From Verrucomicrobiota bacterium (lineage in GTDB: Bacteria; Verrucomicrobiota; Verrucomicrobiia; Limisphaerales; UBA11358), in NCBI GenBank assembly GCA_021323835.1, contig JAJPKI010000160.1:1-6762 (forward strand): DNA of 6,762 bases, given 5' to 3'. The position numbers and the translations under genes were made by a program. The notes below the pieces were generated by a model. The model was not told where the DNA came from, made no database searches, and was given only the letters and a program-made list of their open reading frames with translations. Below, one piece after another: positions 1-5,150 of the stretch (its first letter is position 1; every line of letters begins with the position of its first letter).

Positions 1-2
1 AA

Positions 3-104
3 GACACGACATTTGCGCGCATGGAAAAATTGATTGCCGCGTCCGTGCCGCAATTTCAATTGCCGCCAAAATCTGTCAACGCAACGGCAATTGCGCCGCA
101 TTAA
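3..104 (+). CDS. C-terminal end of an unidentified protein (5' truncated by window edge)
   Basis: An open frame enters from the left edge and ends at TAA 102-104, giving 33 residues that begin DTTFARMEKL and finish ATAIAPH. The other two forward frames also stop before position 130. I favour this one because its codons (GCG, CCG, CAA, TTG, ATT, AAA) match the neighbouring genes and it reads as an amphipathic helix followed by a Pro-containing tail. The gap to the next gene is only 25 nt on the same strand, so the two are probably co-transcribed and this gene may belong to the same polysaccharide locus. Too little remains to name a family; a glycosyltransferase would fit the setting, but nothing visible proves it. 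An edge ORF this short could also be chance. Confidence 0.42.
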   Translation, partial: DTTFARMEKLIAASVPQFQLPPKSVNATAIAPH

Positions 105-129
105 CCATTTTGATAAATTGAATTGAACC

Positions 130-1536
130 ATGCTTCGACGCGACCGCCAAATCCGGACGCAAATTCAACAACTCGGCGATGCCTGTGTCGTCGCGGTGAG
201 TTTTTGGATTGCCTACGTGCTGCGCGCAAATACGGAAATCACGGCATGGCTTCATCTGGAACAAATTGCGCCTACTTCATTCAACAGCACGGACGCCATC
301 TGGCTTTACGTCGCGTTGATTCCCATCGCTCCGCTCATTCTTGAATCGCAAGGCTTTTACAACCGGCCGGTGCTTGCGCCGCGCAGAATGATTTTATGGC
401 CATTGTTCAAAGGTTGTCTTTTAACAACGGTTGGCCTGGTTCTCGCAATTTATGCGTTTCGCCTTAGCCTTAGTGTGCCACGCGGCGTGACGATTTTTTT
501 CGGCGTCATCAGCTTTGTGCTGCTTCTTGTGAAGGAAGAATTGTTGCGCGCCGTCATCAAAAGCAAATTCGGCCAATCGCAATACAAGCGCCGTTTCGTG
601 CTCGTGGGCGCGCGCGATGAACTGGAAAAAATGCAACACGATTTGGAAGGCCGACGCGATGACACCGTGGCCATTATCGCGCAATTCGATTTGGCGCAGC
701 CGCTGCCGGAACTGATTCATTTGCTGCATGAACATTCGATTTACGGCGTTATTCTGAATGCCAAGCGAACTTATTTCGACCAAATCGAAAACATCATCAA
801 AGCGTGCGAACTTGAAGGCGTTGAAGTCTGGCTCGTGGCGGATTTTTTCAACACACAGATTTCCAAAACCACGTTCGATGAATTACTCGGACGTCCGCTG
901 CTCATTTTTAGCACCGTGCCGGAAACGTCATGGCAAAGTTTGGTCAAACAAGTTTTAGATTTTTTTGGGGCGCTCCTTGCATTGATTTGTTTGTCATGGC
1001 TTTTTGGAATTATCGCGCTGCTCATCAAATTGACTTCGCCCGGCCCGGTTTTTTTCCGGCAACAACGCTCCGGCATTAACGGCACGCCGTTCAAACTTTA
1101 TAAATTTCGCACGATGGTCACCAACGCCGAACAATTCAAACACGAACTCGAAGCGATGAACGAAATGCGCGGGCCCGTTTTCAAAGTCACCAACGACCCG
1201 CGCGTCACGCGCATCGGAAAAATCCTGCGTCGCTATAGCCTCGACGAATTGCCGCAGCTTTGGAACGTCCTGCGCGGCGACATGAGCCTCGTCGGCCCGC
1301 GCCCGCTGCCGGTGGACGAAGTGAAACGCTTCAATGACCTCGCGCATCGCCGCCGCTTGAGCGTCAAGCCCGGCCTGACCTGCCTCTGGCAAATTCAAGG
1401 GCGCAATCAAATCTCCGATTTCAAGGATTGGGTGCGGCTCGATTTGGAATACATTGATAACTGGTCGCTCTGGCTGGACTTGAAAATTCTGCTCAAAACA
1501 ATTCCCGCTGTCTTTGTCGGCACCGGCGCGAAGTGA
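130..1536 (+). CDS. Undecaprenyl-phosphate sugar-1-phosphate transferase (large polyprenyl glycosylphosphotransferase, WbaP/CpsE type)
   Basis: This 468-residue inner-membrane enzyme should transfer a sugar 1-phosphate from a UDP-sugar to undecaprenyl phosphate, the priming step of exo- or capsular polysaccharide assembly. Four hydrophobic segments (about 17-33, 56-73, 93-111, 118-135) form the N-terminal membrane block. A Rossmann-like soluble domain follows, opening with RRFVLVGARDE (154-164). A fifth hydrophobic segment (276-300) leads into the bacterial sugar transferase catalytic domain. That domain has KLYKFRTM (322-329), the Asp-Glu pair in SLDELPQLWNVLRGDMS (370-386; D372, E373), VGPRP (388-392), KPGLTCLWQIQGRN (413-426) and a conserved C-terminal tail. 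The length is normal for the large, five-segment subfamily. The start at 130 gives the usual MLRRxRQI-type N terminus, but no ribosome-binding site is visible upstream. The family is certain; the sugar transferred (glucose, galactose or another) cannot be read from sequence. Confidence 0.95.
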   Translation: MLRRDRQIRTQIQQLGDACVVAVSFWIAYVLRANTEITAWLHLEQIAPTSFNSTDAIWLYVALIPIAPLILESQGFYNRPVLAPRRMILWPLFKGCLLTTVGLVLAIYAFRLSLSVPRGVTIFFGVISFVLLLVKEELLRAVIKSKFGQSQYKRRFVLVGARDELEKMQHDLEGRRDDTVAIIAQFDLAQPLPELIHLLHEHSIYGVILNAKRTYFDQIENIIKACELEGVEVWLVADFFNTQISKTTFDELLGRPLLIFSTVPETSWQSLVKQVLDFFGALLALICLSWLFGIIALLIKLTSPGPVFFRQQRSGINGTPFKLYKFRTMVTNAEQFKHELEAMNEMRGPVFKVTNDPRVTRIGKILRRYSLDELPQLWNVLRGDMSLVGPRPLPVDEVKRFNDLAHRRRLSVKPGLTCLWQIQGRNQISDFKDWVRLDLEYIDNWSLWLDLKILLKTIPAVFVGTGAK

Positions 1537-1542
1537 AAGTGA

Positions 1543-1989
1543 ATGATTCGAATGAATGCATTGTTCATATTTGCAATGAATGACGATACTTCCGCCAAAT
1601 TTTTAATCGCTATTACACTTTGCATGGTTTTTGGCCTGGTCGTTTCACTTGCTTTTCTGATGGCGATGTTTTACCGCGGGCAAGTAAAAAAAGATTTACG
1701 AGAAAATAATTGTAAGCCGATTCATATCTGGTGGATTCCTTTGGCTTTTTGGAATCCTTACTGGTTTGGCACGGCGGCGTTCAGCGTCATTTATTCCGAT
1801 AGCACGCGACTCATTCACAAAGCGCGTTGCACCGTCTATCGCCCGCTCATGGAAAATCCTTTTTGGGGTTCGCTCCGCGTTGAATGGTTGACGGACACAG
1901 TAACCGGCCAATTGCCTTTGCCGGAAGTTTGGGCAAGCGATGAAATCACTCGCCTAAAATTGGGAGAATTTTCCGATAAGCCGGAATAA
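1543..1989 (+). CDS. Small Trp-rich membrane protein of unknown function
   Basis: I do not recognise this 148-residue protein. It has one strong hydrophobic segment (about 19-43), a short basic stretch (RGQVKKDLR, 45-53) and a C-terminal soluble part rich in aromatic residues. There are seven tryptophans (63, 64, 70, 74, 108, 115, 130), clustered in HIWWIPLAFWNPYWFG (61-76). The part after residue 79 (FSVIYSDS...HKARCTVYR...LRVEWLTD) looks like alternating beta strands and could be a small beta-rich domain facing one side of the membrane; that is inference. The start at 1543 lies six bases after the sugar transferase stop, which suggests one transcript. An ATG at 1576 would give a 137-residue protein with a polar MNDDTSAK lead before the membrane segment and is a real alternative. 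Its position between two polysaccharide genes suggests, but does not show, a role in envelope polysaccharide export or assembly. Confidence 0.75.
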   Translation: MIRMNALFIFAMNDDTSAKFLIAITLCMVFGLVVSLAFLMAMFYRGQVKKDLRENNCKPIHIWWIPLAFWNPYWFGTAAFSVIYSDSTRLIHKARCTVYRPLMENPFWGSLRVEWLTDTVTGQLPLPEVWASDEITRLKLGEFSDKPE

Positions 1990-1990
1990 G

Positions 1991-2014
1991 TGAATTGTTG
2001 AATTGTTGAATTCT
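1991..2014 (+). repeat. Short tandem repeat, three 8-bp units
   Basis: Three consecutive copies of TGAATTGT (1991-1998, 1999-2006, and 2007-2014 with one change to TGAATTCT) follow almost immediately after the stop of the small membrane protein gene. They fill much of the 56-bp gap before the UDP-glucuronate decarboxylase gene. Arrays like this can change copy number by slippage. If a promoter for the downstream gene lies here, copy number would alter its spacing, but no convincing promoter hexamers are visible. The array may be neutral. Confidence 0.6.
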
Positions 2015-2045
2015 TCGGCTAACCTTTCTTTCCACGATTTACGCG

Positions 2046-2990
2046 ATGAAAAAAAATCAACCAACGTCCGTTGTCACCGGCGCCGCCGGTTTTCTTGGCT
2101 CGCATTTAACCGATTTGCTTCTGTCGCGCGGCCACAAAGTCATCGGCCTCGATAATTTTGTCACCGGCAGCGTGGATAACATCGCGCATCTCGGCGGCAA
2201 CAAAAATTTCAAATTCATCCAGCAGGACGTCACGGAATTTATTTTTCTCGATTGCCCGGTGGATTACGTCTGGCATTTCGCGTCGCCCGCCAGCCCGATT
2301 GATTATTTGCAAATCCCGATTCAGACGATGAAAGTCGGCTCGCTCGGCACGCACAAAGCGCTCGGTCTCGCCAAAAATAAAAAAGCGCGCTTCCTCGTCG
2401 CTTCTACTTCGGAAATTTACGGCGACCCGCTCGTTCATCCGCAAACGGAAGAATACTGGGGCAACGTCAACACCATTGGCCCGCGCGGTTGTTACGATGA
2501 AGCAAAACGTTTCGCCGAAGCGCTGACGATGGCTTACCACCGCGAACATAAAGTGGACACGCGCATCGTGCGCATTTTCAACACTTACGGCCCGCGCATG
2601 AGACTCAACGATGGTCGCGTCGTTCCTGCATTCATTTCGCAAGCGCTCACGAACAAACCCATCACCGTTTTCGGCGACGGCAAACAAACGCGCAGTTTTT
2701 GTTACGTCTCGGATTTGATTGAAGGCATTTACCGCTTGATGATGAGCGATTACGATTTGCCGGTGAACATCGGCAATCCGACCGAACTGACGATGCTGCA
2801 ATTCGCCGAAGAAATCATCCGCGCGACAAAATCGAAAAGCAAAATTGTCTACAAACCGTTGCCGCAAGACGACCCAAAGCAACGCAAGCCAAACATCACG
2901 AAGGCCAAAACGATTTTGAAATGGGAACCGAAAGTGAAGCTGGCGCAAGGGTTGACGGACACTATCGCGTATTTCCGCACAAAAGTTTAA
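2046..2990 (+). CDS. uxs: UDP-glucuronate decarboxylase (UDP-xylose synthase)
   Basis: This 314-residue soluble enzyme of the extended short-chain dehydrogenase/epimerase family converts UDP-glucuronate to UDP-xylose with tightly bound NAD, supplying xylose donor for polysaccharides. The NAD-binding glycine motif is TGAAGFLGSH (11-20), followed by the acidic LDNF (35-38). The catalytic elements are STSEIYGDP (120-128, with E123) and PRGCYDEAKR (146-155), which holds the Tyr150/Lys154 pair. Later markers are typical of UXS rather than of dTDP-glucose dehydratases or UDP-glucose epimerases: IFNTYGPRM (177-185), QTRSFCYVSDLIEG (214-227) and PLPQDDPKQRKPNI (271-284). The length matches soluble bacterial UXS; the membrane anchor of animal enzymes is absent. 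Its place after a priming sugar transferase supports a role in a xylose-containing envelope polysaccharide. No ribosome-binding site is visible; the start codon is followed by eight consecutive A bases. Confidence 0.95.
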   Translation: MKKNQPTSVVTGAAGFLGSHLTDLLLSRGHKVIGLDNFVTGSVDNIAHLGGNKNFKFIQQDVTEFIFLDCPVDYVWHFASPASPIDYLQIPIQTMKVGSLGTHKALGLAKNKKARFLVASTSEIYGDPLVHPQTEEYWGNVNTIGPRGCYDEAKRFAEALTMAYHREHKVDTRIVRIFNTYGPRMRLNDGRVVPAFISQALTNKPITVFGDGKQTRSFCYVSDLIEGIYRLMMSDYDLPVNIGNPTELTMLQFAEEIIRATKSKSKIVYKPLPQDDPKQRKPNITKAKTILKWEPKVKLAQGLTDTIAYFRTKV

Positions 2991-3055
2991 GTAGCAGCCA
3001 ACGTGAGTTGGCTCTAATTTCTTCGGCAAATGAGCGGACTGACGTCCGCTGCTAC
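2991..3055. repeat. REP/REPIN-like palindromic doublet filling the intergenic gap
   Basis: Two 24-nt arms (2991-3014 and 3032-3055) lie in opposite orientation around a 17-nt AT-rich centre. The ends are a perfect 8-bp inverted repeat, GTAGCAGC and GCTGCTAC. Each arm also folds alone: AGCCAAC-GTGA-GTTGGCT (2996-3013) and AGCGGAC-TGAC-GTCCGCT (3033-3050), each a 7-bp stem with a 4-nt loop. Read in the same direction, the arms differ at five positions. Four of these form two base pairs in the stem (C:G to G:C and A:T to G:C), so pairing is kept; the fifth is in the loop. The element starts right after the stop at 2990 and ends two bases before the folP ATG. The architecture matches REPINs, which are known as dispersed elements moved by RAYT-type transposases. 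Family membership is inference, since only one copy is visible. It may also act as an mRNA 3'-end hairpin or partial terminator. Confidence 0.8.
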
Positions 3056-3057
3056 AA

Positions 3058-3882
3058 ATGAAATTTCGCGCCCGCCAATTTGAATTCCGTTTTCCGCGAC
3101 CGGCGCTGGTCATGGGCATCGTCAACGTCACGCCCGATTCCTATGCCGACGGCGGAAAATTTTTAGATTCAAACGCGGCCGTAAAACACGCACTGCAATT
3201 GGTCAAGCAAGGCGCGGAAATTCTGGACATTGGCGGCGAATCCACGCGGCCAAAGGCAAAACCAATCAGTGAAGCGGAAGAATTGAATCGAGTGATTCCG
3301 GTAATCTCCGCGCTCAAAAAGAAAATAAAAATTCCAATTTCAATTGATACGATGAAGCCTGCCGTCGCGCGCGCAGCGCTTGAAGCCGGCGCAAGCATCG
3401 TCAATGACGTTGCGGCAAATCGCAGCGACAAGGAAATGTGGAAAATCGTTTCCAAATTTTGCGCCGGTTACATTTGCATGCATGCGCCGCAAACGCTTCA
3501 CGCAATTAACGCCAAAAAAAATATCGTCGTTGAAGTTGAAAGATTTTTCCGTGAACGCTTGAAAAAATTAAACGCCGCTGGCATTTCACCCGACCAAATT
3601 GTGTTCGATGTCGGCATCGGTTTTGGCAAAACGGTGGAACAAAATTTGGAATTGCTTGCCAGCTTGCTACGATTTACAAAATTAAAACGACCGCTCTTGC
3701 TCGGCGTTTCCCGCAAATCGTTTCTCGGAAAAATTACCGGCGCGGGCGTAAATGAGCGGTTGCCCGCGTCGCTGGCTTGTGCGATTCTGGCAATTGAATC
3801 GGGCGCGCAAATTATTCGCGCACACGACGTGGTCGAAACCGCGCAAGCCGTGCGCATGGCCGAAGCGATTTTATCGAAATGA
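3058..3882 (+). CDS. folP: Dihydropteroate synthase
   Basis: This 274-residue cytosolic TIM-barrel enzyme condenses 6-hydroxymethyl-dihydropterin pyrophosphate with p-aminobenzoate to dihydropteroate in folate synthesis and is the sulfonamide target. Signature elements occur in order: MGIVNVTPDSYADGG (19-33), DIGGESTRP (57-65), SIDT (95-98, D97), IVNDV (114-118, N116), FDVGIGFGK (183-191, D184), GVSRKSF (216-222, K220) and RAHD (254-257, R254). All expected substrate-binding residues are therefore present. Two details differ from the common pattern. The residue after STRP is Lys66 instead of the usual Gly. The stretch normally resembling MHMQGTPxTM is shortened to MHAPQTL (141-147). The start at 3058 gives the usual distance to the first signature, and an in-frame stop at 3040-3042 rules out a longer ATG start. 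No ribosome-binding site is visible, because the bases upstream belong to the palindromic repeat. The 3' end overlaps cdaA by ATGA. Confidence 0.96.
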   Translation: MKFRARQFEFRFPRPALVMGIVNVTPDSYADGGKFLDSNAAVKHALQLVKQGAEILDIGGESTRPKAKPISEAEELNRVIPVISALKKKIKIPISIDTMKPAVARAALEAGASIVNDVAANRSDKEMWKIVSKFCAGYICMHAPQTLHAINAKKNIVVEVERFFRERLKKLNAAGISPDQIVFDVGIGFGKTVEQNLELLASLLRFTKLKRPLLLGVSRKSFLGKITGAGVNERLPASLACAILAIESGAQIIRAHDVVETAQAVRMAEAILSK

Positions 3883-4739
3883 GTTGGAGTCACATCCAGA
3901 CAATTTGGCGTCCCGCGCTGGAAATTTTCATCCTCGCGGTGGCCATCTATTACACGTCGCGTTTTTTGCGCGGCACGCGCGGCTGGCCCATCGTCGTCGG
4001 CTTCGTCGTGCTGCTGCTCGTGCTGGCATTTGCGGCGACGGTTTTGCAATTGCAAGTGCTGCGCTGGATTCTCGGCGCGTTCTCGATTTTCTTTCCTGTG
4101 GCGATTGTCATTATTTTTCAACCCGAATTGCGTCGCCTGCTCGCCGAACTCGGAAACATTCCTCTTTTCGCCAGCGCGCATGAGCAACGCGAAAGCATCG
4201 AAGTAATCATTCAAACGTGCGAACGCCTGTCGGAAGTAAAAATCGGCGCGCTCGTCGCCATTGAGCAAACAATTCAATTGCATGACGCTGTCGAATCCGG
4301 CGTGCCGGTTGATTGCGAGGCCACGCCGGAAATGCTCGAAACCATTTTCTTTCCAAATAATGCGATTCATGATGGCGGTGTTATCATCAAAGGCGACCGC
4401 ATCGCTTACGCCGCTTGTATTTTTCCGCTGACGACGCGCACGGATTTGAACAAATCGCTCGGCACGCGCCATCGCGCGGCGATTGGCTTGAGCGAAGAGA
4501 CGGATGCCGTCGTTATTGCGGTTTCTGAAGAAACCGGCATGATTTCACACGCTTACAAAGGCCAGCTCGTGCGTGGCGTAACGATTGAAGAACTGCGTGC
4601 ATTTCTGACTTCCGTGATTGTGCAACCGGCCAAAACGCGCAGCGCGGTCGAATGGATTCGCCGGCAATTCGGCCCGCGTAACAAACCCGGCCCTGCAGTC
4701 ATCACCAAGCACGAACCGCGGCCGGTCGTAAAACATTGA
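3879..4739 (+). CDS. cdaA: Membrane diadenylate cyclase (CdaA/DacA type)
   Basis: This 286-residue inner-membrane enzyme should make cyclic di-AMP from two ATP. Three hydrophobic segments (about 13-29, 37-56, 63-80) precede the DAC domain, the arrangement of CdaA rather than DisA or CdaS. The catalytic domain shows GALVAIEQ (123-130), the substrate motif IHDGGVIIKGDRI (163-175) and GTRHRAAIGLSE (195-206) with the RHR triad at 197-199, then VSEETG (215-220). The family's DGA motif reads DGG at 165-167; the key Asp165 and Gly166 remain, so activity is likely. The C-terminal tail beyond about 245 is basic and Pro-rich. The start overlaps the folP stop (ATGA), implying translational coupling, and the YbbR gene follows after 4 nt. 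In Firmicutes the cyclase is controlled by its neighbours CdaR and GlmM. The same partners are encoded just downstream here, so similar control is a reasonable inference. Confidence 0.95.
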   Translation: MSWSHIQTIWRPALEIFILAVAIYYTSRFLRGTRGWPIVVGFVVLLLVLAFAATVLQLQVLRWILGAFSIFFPVAIVIIFQPELRRLLAELGNIPLFASAHEQRESIEVIIQTCERLSEVKIGALVAIEQTIQLHDAVESGVPVDCEATPEMLETIFFPNNAIHDGGVIIKGDRIAYAACIFPLTTRTDLNKSLGTRHRAAIGLSEETDAVVIAVSEETGMISHAYKGQLVRGVTIEELRAFLTSVIVQPAKTRSAVEWIRRQFGPRNKPGPAVITKHEPRPVVKH

Positions 4740-4743
4740 ACGA

Positions 4744-5142
4744 ATGCCTGACTTTATCACCAAAGATTTCGGTTGGAAATTGGCGTCGGTCGTCCTCGCC
4801 CTCGTGATTTGGGTCGTCGTTTTTAAATATAATGGCGGCGCGTTTGAATCCGGCATTGCGCCGCGCGAAAATACTTATGGCGATTTGCCGGTAGCCGTCC
4901 TTTCCGCAACCGGCGACCCGCGCGCTTACAAAATTGCGCCGCAAAAAGTTTCCGTCACCGTCAGCGGTTCGGACAATGTCATGAATAATTTGAAAGGCGA
5001 CGATATTCAGCCGTTCGTGGACGTGACCGACAAAGCATCCGCCGGCAGCTTTCGCGCGACGGTGAATGTTTCGCTGCCAAAAGGTGTGACACTCGTCAAT
5101 GTTGACCCGTCATGGGTCGGTGTGGTTGCGCCGGGACACTGA
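4744..5142 (+). CDS. cdaR: Single-domain YbbR/CdaR-like membrane-anchored protein
   Basis: This is a 132-residue protein with one hydrophobic anchor (about 11-27, WKLASVVLALVIWVVVF) near the N terminus and a soluble region outside the membrane. The lead DFGWKLASVVLALVIW is typical of YbbR proteins. The rest reads as one YbbR beta repeat: a short LPVAVL strand (48-53), YKIAPQKVSVTVSGSDNVMN (62-81), a central FVDVTD (91-96), and a final FRATVNVSLPKGVTLVNVDP (103-122). Firmicute CdaR has a similar anchor but usually several YbbR repeats and well over 400 residues, so this is a minimal version. Its position between cdaA and glmM is the main reason to call it the cyclase partner; YbbR sequences diverge widely and the name is partly contextual. 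It starts 4 nt after cdaA and ends 8 nt before glmM. Confidence 0.82.
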   Translation: MPDFITKDFGWKLASVVLALVIWVVVFKYNGGAFESGIAPRENTYGDLPVAVLSATGDPRAYKIAPQKVSVTVSGSDNVMNNLKGDDIQPFVDVTDKASAGSFRATVNVSLPKGVTLVNVDPSWVGVVAPGH

Positions 5143-5150
5143 AATATTTA

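Noticed and set aside
90..117. Possible promoter (TTGCGC, 16-bp spacer, GATAAA) ahead of the sugar transferase
   Set aside because: Both hexamers are poor matches and the first overlaps the probable end of the upstream reading frame. The short gap suggests co-transcription instead.
2991..3055. Simple rho-independent terminator for uxs
   Set aside because: The hairpins are not followed by a T-tract on the plus strand, and the doublet inverted arrangement fits a REP/REPIN element better, though some termination effect is possible.
2106..3131. 341-codon open frame on the minus strand across uxs and the repeat
   Set aside because: It lies antisense to a certain UXS gene and crosses the palindromic element. 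Its composition (rich in Arg, Phe, Ala, Val, with no domain pattern) is what the codon bias of the plus-strand gene would create by chance.
3498..4472. 324-codon open frame on the minus strand across folP and cdaA
   Set aside because: It spans two well-supported genes and their overlap, and its Arg/Asn/Gln-rich sequence shows no recognisable motif. It is a shadow of the plus-strand coding.
5112..5150. Upstream ATG extending glmM by 13 residues
   Set aside because: The extension overlaps the end of the YbbR gene in another frame and does not resemble GlmM N termini, which begin just before the FGTDGVRG motif.
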